Shown here in pieces: positions 32,630 through 42,116 of a stretch of DNA of 53,393 nt. Origin of the DNA: Firmicutes bacterium UBA1191 (GTDB lineage Bacteria; Bacillota; Clostridia; Peptostreptococcales; Anaerovoracaceae); NCBI GenBank assembly GCA_002310095.1, contig DBYH01000013.1, positions 1 to 53,393 on the forward strand, read 5' to 3'. The translations under genes and the position numbers were made by a program. The notes below the pieces were generated by a model. That model had not been told where the DNA came from and did not search any database. It saw only the letters and a list, made by a program, of their open reading frames with translations. How positions within the stretch are numbered: the first letter of the stretch is position 1; each line of letters opens with the position of its first letter.

Positions 32630-34885
32630 ATGGGGAGAACGGATTACCTTGACAAACTGAATGACAGGCAGAAGGAAGCGGCCATGTACACGGAAGGCCC
32701 GCTTCTCATCCTGGCGGGCGCGGGCAGCGGCAAGACCAGCACCATGACCCACAGGATCGCCTACCTCATAAGAGAGATGGACGTCTCGCCTTACAACATC
32801 CTCGCCGTGACATTCACGAACAAGGCGGCAAAGGAGATGCGGGAGAGAGTTCAGAAACTCATCGGCGAAGGCGTCAACATGTGGATACTCACATTCCATT
32901 CGGCGTGCCTGAGGATACTGAGGCGCCACGCTGAGGTGCTGGGCTACGGCAGGGACTTCGCCGTTTACGATCCTACGGATCAGAAGACGGTGGTGAAGAA
33001 CATATGCAAAGAGCTCAACATCGACACTAAGAAATTCACTCCGAGCTACTTCCTGGGACTGATATCCCACTGCAAGGAGAACCGGATTTCGCCGAAGGAG
33101 TACAACGCCATCTACGGCACGGATTTCAAGGAGCAGATGATCGGCCAGGTCTACGAGCGCTACGACAGGACACTGAAGGGCAACAACGCCATGGACTTCG
33201 ACGATCTGCTTCTCAAGACCGTCGAGCTCTTCGAGAAGGATGAGGAGATTCTGGAGCAGTACCAGAACAGATTCCGCTACATAATGGTGGACGAGTATCA
33301 GGACACGAACATGATACAGTACACCTTCGTGAAGCTTCTGGCGGACGCCAGGGACAGAGACGGCAACCCGCGCAGGAACCTCTGCGTTGTCGGCGACGAC
33401 GATCAGTGCATCTACCAGTGGCGCGGAGCGGACATCCGCAACATACTGGAATTCGAGAAGGATTTTCCGGGCGCAAAGACAGTCAAACTCGAGCAGAACT
33501 ACCGCTCGACGGCGAACATTCTGGCGGCGGCCCACTCTGTAATATCCCACAACAGGGGGAGAAAGGCCAAGAAACTCTGGACCGACGCCGAGGACGGAAA
33601 CAAGATCGTCTACTACAACGCTGACGACGAAAAAGACGAAGCCTACTTCGTGGCCGGCGAGATAAACAGAATAAAGAGCCGCGACGAGATGGACGGGGCC
33701 GGAGACTACAGGCAGTTCGCCATTCTCTACAGGACGAACGCCCAGTCGAGAACCTTTGAGGAGGCCCTGTCGAACAGGGGAATTCCTTACCGCGTACTGG
33801 GCGGCCTGAGATATTACGACAGAAAAGAAATCAAGGACATCATGTGCTACATGCGCCTCGTGCAGAACAGGGCGGATGATCTGGCACTTGTCCGTATAAT
33901 AAACGAACCGAAGCGGGGAATCGGCGGCAAGACTATTGACAAGCTGAGAGCCCTTGCCCAGGTGAGAGGCGAGAGCCTCTTCGACGTGCTGCTGGACAGA
34001 GACGTGGTAGCCTCATTCAGCTCTAAGGTGTCCGAAAACCTCAGGGCGTTCGCGGAACTCATCGAGACCTACGGCGTAGAGCAGGAGAACATGAAACTTT
34101 CGGACCTCTATGACGGACTTCTCGTCAACTCGGGTTATCTGAAGGCCCTTGAGGATCAGAAGACCGTTGAAGCGGAGAGCAGAATAGAGAACCTGATGGA
34201 ATTCAAATCCGTCATTTCCGGATACGAGAAGGAAGACCCGAACATGAACCTTCCGGAATTCATGGAGAGGATAGCTCTTCTGGCCGACGTGGATAACCAC
34301 GATTCGGAGGAGAACGCGGTCACGCTGATGACGCTCCACAGCGCCAAGGGGCTGGAATTCCCGTACGTGTTCATGCCGGGCATGGAGGACGGACTCTTCC
34401 CGGGCTGGAGAGCCTACGACAGGGAGGACGGTCTCGAGGAAGAGAGGCGCCTATGCTACGTGGGAATCACCAGAGCCAAGAAGAGACTCTGGATGACCAG
34501 CGCCAGGACCAGGACCCTCTACGGCAGGACAGATTACACCCGCGAGTCAGTGTTCCTCCACGAACTGGACAGCAGACTGATCGAGGGCGATGGAATATAC
34601 GACAGAAAAGAGAAGAAGGCGGAGGCTGTCTTCAGGGACGGCGCCGCCGAGAAAATGCCTGTCAAACCTTTCGATCAGCTCAAGTACGCTCAGGCCCAGA
34701 CGAGAAAGAGGGCCGAGGCAATGGCAAAGGCGGCGGACATGGACTTCGCTCCGGGGGACAGAATCAGACATCCGAAGTTCGGAGAAGGGGAGGTCCTCGA
34801 GTGCGGCAACGGAATCATCCGTGTGCGCTTTGCAGACAGCATAAAGAAACTGGCACTAGGTTACGCGGCGATAGAGAAACTGTAG
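32630..34885 (+). CDS. pcrA: ATP-dependent DNA helicase PcrA/UvrD
   Basis: Superfamily 1A 3'-5' helicase for repair and replication, 751 residues. Visible motifs: Q motif LNDRQKEA, Walker A AGAGSGKT, TFTNKAAKEMRERV (Ia), VDEYQDTN (II), VVGDDDQCIYQWRGA (III), LEQNYRS (IV), VTLMTLHSAKGLEFPYVF (V), and EERRLCYVGITRAKKRL (VI). The C-terminus has the PcrA tail domain GDRIRHPKFGEGEVL. The usual partner ligA follows two genes later, separated by a secreted protein gene. Confidence 0.96.
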   Translation: MGRTDYLDKLNDRQKEAAMYTEGPLLILAGAGSGKTSTMTHRIAYLIREMDVSPYNILAVTFTNKAAKEMRERVQKLIGEGVNMWILTFHSACLRILRRHAEVLGYGRDFAVYDPTDQKTVVKNICKELNIDTKKFTPSYFLGLISHCKENRISPKEYNAIYGTDFKEQMIGQVYERYDRTLKGNNAMDFDDLLLKTVELFEKDEEILEQYQNRFRYIMVDEYQDTNMIQYTFVKLLADARDRDGNPRRNLCVVGDDDQCIYQWRGADIRNILEFEKDFPGAKTVKLEQNYRSTANILAAAHSVISHNRGRKAKKLWTDAEDGNKIVYYNADDEKDEAYFVAGEINRIKSRDEMDGAGDYRQFAILYRTNAQSRTFEEALSNRGIPYRVLGGLRYYDRKEIKDIMCYMRLVQNRADDLALVRIINEPKRGIGGKTIDKLRALAQVRGESLFDVLLDRDVVASFSSKVSENLRAFAELIETYGVEQENMKLSDLYDGLLVNSGYLKALEDQKTVEAESRIENLMEFKSVISGYEKEDPNMNLPEFMERIALLADVDNHDSEENAVTLMTLHSAKGLEFPYVFMPGMEDGLFPGWRAYDREDGLEEERRLCYVGITRAKKRLWMTSARTRTLYGRTDYTRESVFLHELDSRLIEGDGIYDRKEKKAEAVFRDGAAEKMPVKPFDQLKYAQAQTRKRAEAMAKAADMDFAPGDRIRHPKFGEGEVLECGNGIIRVRFADSIKKLALGYAAIEKL

Positions 34886-34890
34886 AGAAT

Positions 34891-36096
34891 ATGGAAATGA
34901 GAAGAAAAAATTTTGCTGTTGTCGCTCTGGCGCTCGCGTGTCTGCTCGCCATAACGATGACGGACATATCATGTGTCAGCGCGAAGTCAGCCGGCGTCAA
35001 GGGAGCGAAGGCAAAGAGCACCGACTTCAGAACTATCAAAGTGTCCTGGGACGCTCTGTCCGAAAAGGACGGCGTAGAGATCAGCTACAGGATCAACCGG
35101 GCGGAGTCGAAGGACGGCAAGTACAAGATCGTGGCCACGACGAAGTCGGCAAAGTATAAAGACAAGGGTCTGACGCCGGCGGAGACGTACTATTACAGAA
35201 TCGACGCTTTCGACAGCGAGGGTGAGGAGCTGGGAAGTTCCGCCATCGTGAAGGCGACGGTGAAGAAGCAGAAGAAAGCATCGCTCTCCGTCCTAAAAAA
35301 GAACGGCAGCTGGTTCGACTTCAGAGAGGAAGCCGGCCAGAAGCTTTACAAATACGATACGCTTCAGGGCGCCTGCGCCAATGACGGTCACGCCTATCTG
35401 ACTCTGTACAACAGGGAAGTGGAAAAATGCAAGATCGTAAAGGTAAAGCTCTCCACGCTTGAGGTGGAGAAGGTCTCAAAGCCCCTGCCGATTTATCATG
35501 CGAACAACCTTACATTCAACACGAAGAAGAATGTGATCGTCGCCACATGCTGCAGGGTCAAAGAGAAGCGCGCCGTACTGATCGATCCGAAAAAGCTGAA
35601 AGTGGTTTCGACCAAAGACATAAAGCTGACGTCGAAGGTGAAGAACCTTCCGAGCTCCGTTCTTAACAGTTACTCGGGTTTCACAGCCATAGCGTACAAT
35701 GAGAAGAAGGACATCTACATCGGAAGGCTGCGCGACGACAATAACGTGATCATATTCAACGGCAACCTGAAGCCGAAGAAATATGTGAAGCTGTCCGGCA
35801 AGAACGAAGCCCTCCTCAATCAGGGGATGGACAGCAAAGGCAAGTACATCTACGATGTCCGGAGTTTCAAAGGCAACAAAAAATACAGCATGGTGACCAT
35901 CCATACGCTCAAGGGGAAATTCGTCGGGCAGATCAAGTTTCCTTTCGGCAAGCGTCCGGGGAACGAGCTCCAGTGCGTTTTTCACGACGGAGATCAGTTC
36001 TACGCGGGCATATACAGGACGTCGAGCCAGATGCACGATACGAAAAAGAACCGCGTAAAGAGGGACAACAAACTGTACAGACTGAACAATCTGTAG
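34891..36096 (+). CDS. Secreted protein with a fibronectin type III domain
   Basis: A 401-residue protein of unknown function. It has a signal peptide (RRKNFAVVALALACLLAITM, cleavage near SAKSA), a fibronectin type III domain at about residues 35-125 (IKVSWDAL, ISYRINRAE, LTPAETYYYRIDAFD), then about 270 residues rich in lysine and beta strands, with repeated short blocks (KVKLSTLEVEKVSK, DPKKLKVVSTKDIK, GNLKPKKYVKL) that could form a beta-propeller-like fold. There is no sortase signal or membrane helix at the C-terminus. It sits between pcrA and ligA, which usually are adjacent, so it may be an insertion in that operon. Ribosome binding is weak (TAGAGA before ATG 34891). Confidence 0.75.
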   Translation: MEMRRKNFAVVALALACLLAITMTDISCVSAKSAGVKGAKAKSTDFRTIKVSWDALSEKDGVEISYRINRAESKDGKYKIVATTKSAKYKDKGLTPAETYYYRIDAFDSEGEELGSSAIVKATVKKQKKASLSVLKKNGSWFDFREEAGQKLYKYDTLQGACANDGHAYLTLYNREVEKCKIVKVKLSTLEVEKVSKPLPIYHANNLTFNTKKNVIVATCCRVKEKRAVLIDPKKLKVVSTKDIKLTSKVKNLPSSVLNSYSGFTAIAYNEKKDIYIGRLRDDNNVIIFNGNLKPKKYVKLSGKNEALLNQGMDSKGKYIYDVRSFKGNKKYSMVTIHTLKGKFVGQIKFPFGKRPGNELQCVFHDGDQFYAGIYRTSSQMHDTKKNRVKRDNKLYRLNNL

Positions 36097-36106
36097 TCAC
36101 AGATAG

Positions 36107-38071
36107 ATGGAGAAATACATGAAAAGCCGCATGGAAGAACTGGTTGCGATCCTGAACGACGCATCCAGACAATACTACCAGTTTGATAACGAGATCATGT
36201 CCAACCAGGAATATGACGCTCTTTACGATGAGCTTGTTGCCCTGGAGAAGGAGACGGGCATCGTCATGGCCCAGAGTCCTACGGTGAACGTCGGCTACGA
36301 GGTGGTCAGCAATCTGCCGAAGGAGCCTCATCCATCGCCGATGCTGTCTTTGGACAAGACGAAGAGCGTCGATGATCTGAGGAACTGGCTCGGTGACAAA
36401 GACGGGCGTCTGTCCTGGAAACTGGACGGACTCACTGTCGTTCTGACCTATGAGGACGGCACGCTCGCCAAGGCCGTGACGAGAGGCGACGGCGTAATCG
36501 GCGAGGTAATCACCGCCAACGCCAGGACCTTCATCAACATTCCTGTTTCCATTCCTGAAAAGGGGCAGGTGGTCGTGAGAGGCGAGGCCGTTATCAGCTA
36601 CAGCGACTTCGAGAAGATAAACACCGACGGGACATACAAGAATCCGAGGAATCTCTGCAGCGGGTCGGTGAGACAGCTGAGCAGCAAAGTCACCGCCGAC
36701 AGGCACGTGAGGTTCTACGCCTTTTCGCTGGCGTCGGGCGGCGGGGATTTCAGATTCCGCCACGAGCAGTCAGAGTGGATGAGGAGCCAGGGCTTCGAGA
36801 CAGTCGACGACGTTCCGGTGACCGCGGATACTATCGCAAAGGCAGTCGAAGACTACTCCCACAGAATCCTGGATTATGACATTCCATCTGACGGGCTCGT
36901 TCTGATTTACGACGACATCGAATACGGAAGATCCCTGGGCACAACGGCCAAGTTCCCGCGTGATTCCATCGCCTTCAAGTGGCAGGATGAGATCGCGGCG
37001 ACAAAGCTCCGTGAGATCCTCTGGAACGCCTCGAGGACGGGACTGATAAATCCGATAGCTATATTCGAGCCTGTGGAGCTTGAGGGCACCACTGTCAGCC
37101 GCGCATCGGTCCACAACCTGAGCATAGTGAAGGAACTGGAGCTGGGCGAGGGCGACACCATAAGCGTCTACAAGGCCAACATGATAATCCCGCAGATCGC
37201 GGAGAATAAATCGAAGGGCAAAGACGAAACCGACGACGGTCAGCCGAGAAAGCTCTTCGGGCCGCCGGAGAAGTGCCCTGTATGCGGATGGGACACCGAG
37301 ATCAGAAGCGAGAACGGCATCGAGACTGTGCACTGCGTAAACGCCGAGTGCCCGGCGAAGATGATCAAGTCCTTCACCCACTTTGTGAGCAGAAACGCCA
37401 TGAACATCGAAGGCCTTTCTGAGGCGACTCTCGAGAAGTTCGTTGACGAGGCTCTCATCAGGACTCCCGCGGACATATTCAGACTCGAAAAATGCAGGGA
37501 CCACATAGTTTCAATGGATGGCTTCGGAGAGAAGTCCTTCGAGAACCTTCTCGCGGCGGCGGAGAAGGCGTCCCACACCACGCCTGACAGACTGCTGTAC
37601 GCTCTGGGTATACCGAACATCGGCGTAGCCAACGCCCGTGTGATCGCCAGGGAGTGCAGAAACAGCTGGAGCCGCATCGCCGGCCTGACAGAGACGGAAC
37701 TCTCGGGCATAGAAGGCATCGGGGAGATAATGGCGAAAGCCTATGTGGATTTCTTCGCGAAAACTGATAATATTAATATGATAGAAGACCTGCTCAGCGT
37801 CCTCACAATAGACGAGAGCTTCGAGGAAGCGGGTGACAAGCTGGCGGGCAAGACCTTCGTCATAACGGGCAGCCTCGAGCACTTCGAGAACAGGGACGCC
37901 GCCAAGGCGAAAATAGAGGAACTGGGCGGCAAGACCGTGGGCTCAGTCAGCAGCAAGACAGACTACCTGATAAACAACGACATAAGCTCAGGTTCAGGCA
38001 AAAACAAAAAAGCCAAGGAACTGGGGATACCGATTATTACAGAAGAAGAATTTCTGGAGATGATAAAGTGA
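36107..38071 (+). CDS. ligA: NAD-dependent DNA ligase
   Basis: Seals nicks during replication and repair, using NAD. The 654-residue chain has the Ia domain (YDALYDELVALEKE), the adenylation lysine Lys105 in SWKLDGLTV, AVTRGDGVIGEVITANART, NPRNLCSGSVRQ, a zinc finger (CPVCG...CVNAECPAK), a helix-hairpin-helix domain (ALGIPNIGVANARVIA, LSGIEGIGEIMA) and a C-terminal BRCT domain (GKTFVITGSLEHFENR). The adenylation motif reads WKLDGLTV rather than the common PKIDGLA(I/V), a mild divergence. The stop overlaps the next gene start. Confidence 0.95.
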   Translation: MEKYMKSRMEELVAILNDASRQYYQFDNEIMSNQEYDALYDELVALEKETGIVMAQSPTVNVGYEVVSNLPKEPHPSPMLSLDKTKSVDDLRNWLGDKDGRLSWKLDGLTVVLTYEDGTLAKAVTRGDGVIGEVITANARTFINIPVSIPEKGQVVVRGEAVISYSDFEKINTDGTYKNPRNLCSGSVRQLSSKVTADRHVRFYAFSLASGGGDFRFRHEQSEWMRSQGFETVDDVPVTADTIAKAVEDYSHRILDYDIPSDGLVLIYDDIEYGRSLGTTAKFPRDSIAFKWQDEIAATKLREILWNASRTGLINPIAIFEPVELEGTTVSRASVHNLSIVKELELGEGDTISVYKANMIIPQIAENKSKGKDETDDGQPRKLFGPPEKCPVCGWDTEIRSENGIETVHCVNAECPAKMIKSFTHFVSRNAMNIEGLSEATLEKFVDEALIRTPADIFRLEKCRDHIVSMDGFGEKSFENLLAAAEKASHTTPDRLLYALGIPNIGVANARVIARECRNSWSRIAGLTETELSGIEGIGEIMAKAYVDFFAKTDNINMIEDLLSVLTIDESFEEAGDKLAGKTFVITGSLEHFENRDAAKAKIEELGGKTVGSVSSKTDYLINNDISSGSGKNKKAKELGIPIITEEEFLEMIK

Positions 38072-39129
38072 TACTGCCAAACGGAAAGCTGGACAGCGAT
38101 CTGCTCAAAGAGATCGTCTTCGACAAAATAAAATACAGAAGCGACGATGTTAAGGTCCGTCCCGGAATAGGGGAGGACTGCGCCCTCATCGACTTCGGCG
38201 ATTACGACTGCGTCATGTCCACGGACCCTATCTCATCGACGGTGAGCGACATAGGGAGACTGGCCATACACATCACCTGCAATGACATAGCGTCCAACGG
38301 TATTCAGCCGCTGGGAATAATGCTGGCGTGCATGCTCCCTGAGGGAACGACGGACGACGACGTCAGGGAGATCATGGATCAGGCGGCTGAAGCGGCTGCT
38401 CTTGTGGGAGTCGAAATCATCGGAGGGCACACTGAAATAACTCCTTCGGTGAAGCAGCCTCTTATTGTTTCCACGGCCATAGGCAAGGCCCCGGCCGGCG
38501 CGTCACAGAGCGGCAACGACATGGAGCCGGGCGATTACATAATGGTGACCAAATCGATCGGCCTCGAGGGAACGGGCATAATCGCCTGCGACCATGAGGA
38601 GGAACTGAAGGAAGCGCACGCGGAAGAGGGCGGAAGGCTCATAAGCGATGATGAGATAGCGGCCGCGAAGGCCATGCTGGATCTCGTGAGCGTAGTGCCT
38701 GAAGGCGTGGCCGCGGGAAAGGTCGGAACCCATGGAATGCACGACATAACCGAGGGCGGCGTACTTGGAGCCATATGGGAGATGTGCCAGATATCCGGCA
38801 CGGGCGCCGAGGTATGGGAAGATGCCATGCCGGTAAGACCTGAAACAGAGAAGATCTGCGGTCTGTTCAACGTCGATCCGCTGAGACTTATATCCAGCGG
38901 ATCCATGATAATCATCGTTCCAAAAGAAAAGAAAGACGAAATGGAAGCCGCGATGAAAAAAGCAGGCGTGGAGGCTTCGATAATTGGTATAATAAAAGAG
39001 AAATCGGAAGGAATCTGCATGGCCAGACACGTACAGACGTGCGGTCAGGAAGGAATGGGCAGGATCAGAGTGAAAATCGATCCGCCTTACGCAGATGAGA
39101 TATACAAAGTGTACAAAACACGCGGATAA
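38068..39129 (+). CDS. AIR synthase-related protein
   Basis: A 353-residue ATP-binding protein of the PurM/ThiL/HypE/SelD superfamily. N-terminal GIGEDCALIDFGDYDCVMSTDPI and SDIGRLAIHITCNDIASNGIQPLGIMLACMLPEG and the later GTHGMHDITEGGVLGAIWEM are typical. It resembles HypE in layout but lacks the C-terminal PRIC-type cysteine needed for cyanide ligand synthesis, ending instead in KVYKTRG. It is therefore not called hypE, despite the hydrogenase genes 10 kb away. The start is GTG 38068, overlapping the ligA stop. The precise reaction is unknown. Confidence 0.85.
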   Translation: MILPNGKLDSDLLKEIVFDKIKYRSDDVKVRPGIGEDCALIDFGDYDCVMSTDPISSTVSDIGRLAIHITCNDIASNGIQPLGIMLACMLPEGTTDDDVREIMDQAAEAAALVGVEIIGGHTEITPSVKQPLIVSTAIGKAPAGASQSGNDMEPGDYIMVTKSIGLEGTGIIACDHEEELKEAHAEEGGRLISDDEIAAAKAMLDLVSVVPEGVAAGKVGTHGMHDITEGGVLGAIWEMCQISGTGAEVWEDAMPVRPETEKICGLFNVDPLRLISSGSMIIIVPKEKKDEMEAAMKKAGVEASIIGIIKEKSEGICMARHVQTCGQEGMGRIRVKIDPPYADEIYKVYKTRG

Positions 39130-39150
39130 TCAGAATTAGGAGAACCGGAA

Positions 39151-39885
39151 ATGGAAACTAAACTTCTCTTCCTGGCTTTGATACCGGGAATACTGATCAT
39201 CATTTACATATTCAGAAAAGACAAGGTCGAGCACGAACCATGGCCGCTTCTGATCAAGCTGCTTATCTTCGGAGCAATATCCTGCATACCCGCCATGTTC
39301 GCGGAGCAGTTCATGAGCTCGGTGGCGCCGACCCAGGACCCTATCCCATACGCGATCTACGAGGCATTCCTGGTAGCGGCTCTCTGCGAAGAGTTCTTCA
39401 AGTATGTGCTGCTCAGACTCGGTTCCTGGAGAAACAGAAACTTCGACTACAGATTTGACGGTATAGTGTACGGCGTCTCAGTGGCGGTTGGTTTTGCGCT
39501 GCTTGAAAATGTGCTCTACGTAATGGAGGGAGGCGTTTACGTCGCTTTGATGAGAGGCGTTCTCGCTGTGCCTCTGCACGCCTTCTGCGGCGTATTCATG
39601 GGCGTTTTCTACGGAGCCGCCAAGAGGTATTCCATCGAAGGCAGACACAGTCAGTCCCTCAGGGCGACGCTGATGGCGCTGATCGTTCCGATGATCATAC
39701 ACGGCATCTACGATTCGCTGGCGTTCCTCGGGGAATACGGGACCACGATCGTCCTTCTGGCCTTCGTTCTGTTCATGTACATTGTCGCGATCAGAGTCGT
39801 CAACAAGTTCTCAAGAGAGGACTGGAGCGCGGCATTCTACAGGCAGAATCTTGCCGGCAACGACGCTATTGACGGTGAAAAATAA
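39151..39885 (+). CDS. prsW: PrsW-family intramembrane glutamic protease
   Basis: A 244-residue membrane protein with about seven or eight transmembrane segments and the PrsW motifs: EEFFK in AALCEEFFKYVLLR, the FDGIVYGVSVAVGFALLEN segment, HAFCGVFMGVFYG and MIIHGIYDSL. In Bacillus, PrsW starts anti-sigma factor cleavage in stress signalling; the target here is unknown, and no anti-sigma factor is in this window. AGGAG precedes ATG 39151. The last 20 bases of the gene hold the promoter for the SRP RNA. Confidence 0.88.
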   Translation: METKLLFLALIPGILIIIYIFRKDKVEHEPWPLLIKLLIFGAISCIPAMFAEQFMSSVAPTQDPIPYAIYEAFLVAALCEEFFKYVLLRLGSWRNRNFDYRFDGIVYGVSVAVGFALLENVLYVMEGGVYVALMRGVLAVPLHAFCGVFMGVFYGAAKRYSIEGRHSQSLRATLMALIVPMIIHGIYDSLAFLGEYGTTIVLLAFVLFMYIVAIRVVNKFSREDWSAAFYRQNLAGNDAIDGEK

Positions 39886-39897
39886 TGATAATATAAT
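39869..39897 (+). promoter_or_regulatory. Promoter of the SRP RNA, overlapping the end of prsW
   Basis: TTGACG (39869-39874), 17-base spacer, TATAAT (39892-39897), giving a start near 39904, just before the closing stem of the RNA. The -35 is inside the prsW coding sequence. Confidence 0.85.
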
Positions 39898-39907
39898 CAG
39901 CTGTAGT

Positions 39908-40067
39908 CAAATTGCCTTTTGATGGTTCCGTGGGCATGGTTTGGGTCCTGCGCAATAGGACGCCGTGAACCTTGTCAGGTCCGGAAGGAAGCAGCAATAA
40001 GCGGATAGTCTTATGTGCCGCAGATAAGCCTTCTCCAACGCCTGCGGGATCATTAAAGGGCAATTTG
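39908..40067 (+). ncRNA. ffs: Signal recognition particle RNA (small bacterial type)
   Basis: The universally conserved SRP domain IV loop GGTCCGGAAGGAAGCA is at about 39978-39993. CAAATTGCC (39908-39916) pairs with GGCAATTTG (40059-40067), and the following bases (TTTTGATGGTTCCG with CGGGATCATTAAA) continue the helix, closing a molecule of about 160 nucleotides. A GTCCT/AGGAC hairpin (39945-39961) lies between. The RNA works with Ffh in membrane targeting. Location just upstream of dnaX is conserved in Firmicutes. No separate T-run terminator is visible, so the RNA may be processed from a transcript that continues into dnaX. Confidence 0.95.
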
Positions 40068-40099
40068 CTCAAGATAGAGAAGTCAAAGGGAGCAGTTAA

Positions 40100-41734
40100 A
40101 TGTACAAAGCGCTTTACAGACAGTACCGCCCGGAAGTATTCGACGAAGTACTCGGGCAGGACCACATTGTAAGGATCCTGAAGAATCAGATAGCGACATC
40201 AGGCACCAGCCATGCCTATCTTTTCTGCGGCACTAGAGGCACGGGCAAGACCACCACTGCAAGGCTTCTGGCCAAGGGGCTGAACTGCCTTTCCGACGGT
40301 GAGAGACCGTGCGGGGTCTGCGACAACTGCCGCGCCATCAAGGAGGGCAGTTTCATCGACGTCATAGAAATCGACGCTGCTTCCAACAACGGCATCGACA
40401 ACATCAGGGAGCTGAGGGAAAGCGTCAAGTACCCGCCGGCCAAGGGCCGCATGAAGGTATATATCATCGACGAGGTGCACATGCTCTCGACGGACGCCTT
40501 TAACGCTCTGCTGAAGACCCTGGAGGAGCCGCCTGAGTACGTCACGTTCATCCTGGCTACGACGGAAGTCCACAAGCTTCCGGCGACAGTGCTTTCGAGA
40601 TGCATGCGTCTGGACTTCAGGAGAATTCCTGAGGCCGTGCTTATGCAAGGCATGGCGGACATATGCGCGAAGATCGGCATCGACGTTTCCGAGGACGCCC
40701 TCAGAATAATCGCCGCCAACGCCGACGGTTCGGTGAGAGACGGACTGAGCATTCTCGATCAGTGCATCTCCGGCCGCGACAGTCAGGTGAGCGCCGATGA
40801 CGTTCTGGAATTCCTCGGCGCCTCCGGCTATGAGGACTTCATAACCATTACGGATCTGGTGCGCAGAAAGAAGACGGAGGAAGCCATAGTATTCCTCGAC
40901 GGCATCCTCTCCGACGGCAAGGACGTCCGCCAGTTCATGCGCGACTGGATAAACCACTACAGAAATCTTCTTATGGTCAGGTTCATGAGGAACCCTGAGA
41001 CCGTAATCAACATGTCCGCGGAGAATATCGGACGCATAAAGCGCCAGGCCGCGGTCCTCGAACTCGAGGACATAAACAGAGGCATAATGGAACTGTCGTC
41101 AAAGGCAGACGAGGCCAGATGGTCGACGCAGCCGCGCATTCTTCTGGAGCTGGCAATCGTCAGACTCTGCATGGGCGCGGGGCAGATCCGCGAACTGTCG
41201 GAAGTCGAATTCGAGAAACCGGCGGAACAGGCGGCGCCTGTACAGATGGAGAACAGACCGCGTCCGAGAACAGTAAAGAAGGAAGCGGCACCGAAGGCTG
41301 AAGCACCGACGCCAGTAGCCGAAGAGCCGACACCTGCGGTCGAAGCAGCACCGGCGCCAGCGCCGGAAGCAGCGGAACCGGTCATCCCGGCGGAGTCTCA
41401 GGCAAAGGCAACCGAGGGCTTTGACTGCGAGGACATCTGGAACAGAGTCTTCGAGGACGGAGAGGGTGAAAAGAGCAGCTTCTACATGATAAGAAACAGC
41501 GGAAGGCTGACAGCAATAGACGACGAATCTTTCACCGTTACTGTGAACAATGAGTTCAACAGAAGCCTCGCCGAGAAGGAGAGGAGCCTCATTGAGCACC
41601 TGGTCGAAAAGCACACTGGCGGAAGAAGGACCATGAAGCTTATGGTCGGCGGCGGAAGCCGGCAGGAGAAACCGGCAGAGGCGATAGCGGCAGAGGCGTC
41701 GGACATTCTGGGAATACAGGTAGAACTGAAATAA
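40100..41734 (+). CDS. dnaX: DNA polymerase III subunit gamma/tau
   Basis: Clamp-loader ATPase of 544 residues. It has Walker A GTRGTGKTTTARLL, a zinc site (CLSDGERPCGVCDNC), Walker B YIIDEVHML, LLKTLEEPPEYV and sensor 1 ILATTEVHKLPATVLSRC. Residues about 385-440 form a Pro/Ala/Glu-rich linker before a C-terminal domain that would bind the polymerase. No clear slippery A-run for a programmed frameshift is seen. AAAGGGAG precedes ATG 40100. The gene starts a dnaX-ybaB-recR operon directly after the SRP RNA. Confidence 0.96.
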   Translation: MYKALYRQYRPEVFDEVLGQDHIVRILKNQIATSGTSHAYLFCGTRGTGKTTTARLLAKGLNCLSDGERPCGVCDNCRAIKEGSFIDVIEIDAASNNGIDNIRELRESVKYPPAKGRMKVYIIDEVHMLSTDAFNALLKTLEEPPEYVTFILATTEVHKLPATVLSRCMRLDFRRIPEAVLMQGMADICAKIGIDVSEDALRIIAANADGSVRDGLSILDQCISGRDSQVSADDVLEFLGASGYEDFITITDLVRRKKTEEAIVFLDGILSDGKDVRQFMRDWINHYRNLLMVRFMRNPETVINMSAENIGRIKRQAAVLELEDINRGIMELSSKADEARWSTQPRILLELAIVRLCMGAGQIRELSEVEFEKPAEQAAPVQMENRPRPRTVKKEAAPKAEAPTPVAEEPTPAVEAAPAPAPEAAEPVIPAESQAKATEGFDCEDIWNRVFEDGEGEKSSFYMIRNSGRLTAIDDESFTVTVNNEFNRSLAEKERSLIEHLVEKHTGGRRTMKLMVGGGSRQEKPAEAIAAEASDILGIQVELK

Positions 41735-41762
41735 GATTGAGCATATTCAAACAGGAGGAGAC

Positions 41763-42113
41763 ATGGGCAAAGGAATGAAGGCAGGCAAAAAGCCTAAACA
41801 GCCTAAGATGGGCAACGCTCAGCAGATGGCACAGATGCAGGCCATGCAGCGTGAGATGGATAAAGTCCAGGAGGAGATAGAACAGATGGAGACCACCGCC
41901 ACGTCAGGCGGCGGCGCCGTTACCGTTACGGTAACAGGAAAGAAGGAGATCAAGGACATCCAGATTCAGCCGGAAGCGTGCGATCCGGACGATGTGGAGA
42001 TGCTCCAGGATCTCATCATGGCGGCGACGAACGAAGCTCTCCGCCAGATGGAAGAGATATCTCAGAACGAGATGAACAAATTCACCTCAGGCCTGGGCCT
42101 TCCGGGATTCTAA
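41763..42113 (+). CDS. ybaB: YbaB/EbfC family nucleoid-associated protein
   Basis: A 116-residue DNA-binding protein, mostly coiled-coil helices with a small sheet. The family pattern is clear: QQMAQMQAMQREMDKVQEEIEQ, then TVTVTGKKEIKDIQIQPEACDPDDVEMLQDLIMAATNEAL. The N-terminus is rich in Lys and Gly. It sits between dnaX and recR as in most bacteria, with GGAGGAG before ATG 41763 and three bases before recR. Confidence 0.95.
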   Translation: MGKGMKAGKKPKQPKMGNAQQMAQMQAMQREMDKVQEEIEQMETTATSGGGAVTVTVTGKKEIKDIQIQPEACDPDDVEMLQDLIMAATNEALRQMEEISQNEMNKFTSGLGLPGF

Positions 42114-42116
42114 ACC

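Noticed and set aside
38068..39129. HypE hydrogenase maturation protein
   Set aside because: The superfamily is right, but the C-terminal cysteine motif needed by HypE is missing and no other hyp gene is adjacent, so only AIR synthase-related is supported.
41220..41420. Programmed frameshift site in dnaX
   Set aside because: I found no A-run slippery sequence followed by a clear hairpin in the linker region.
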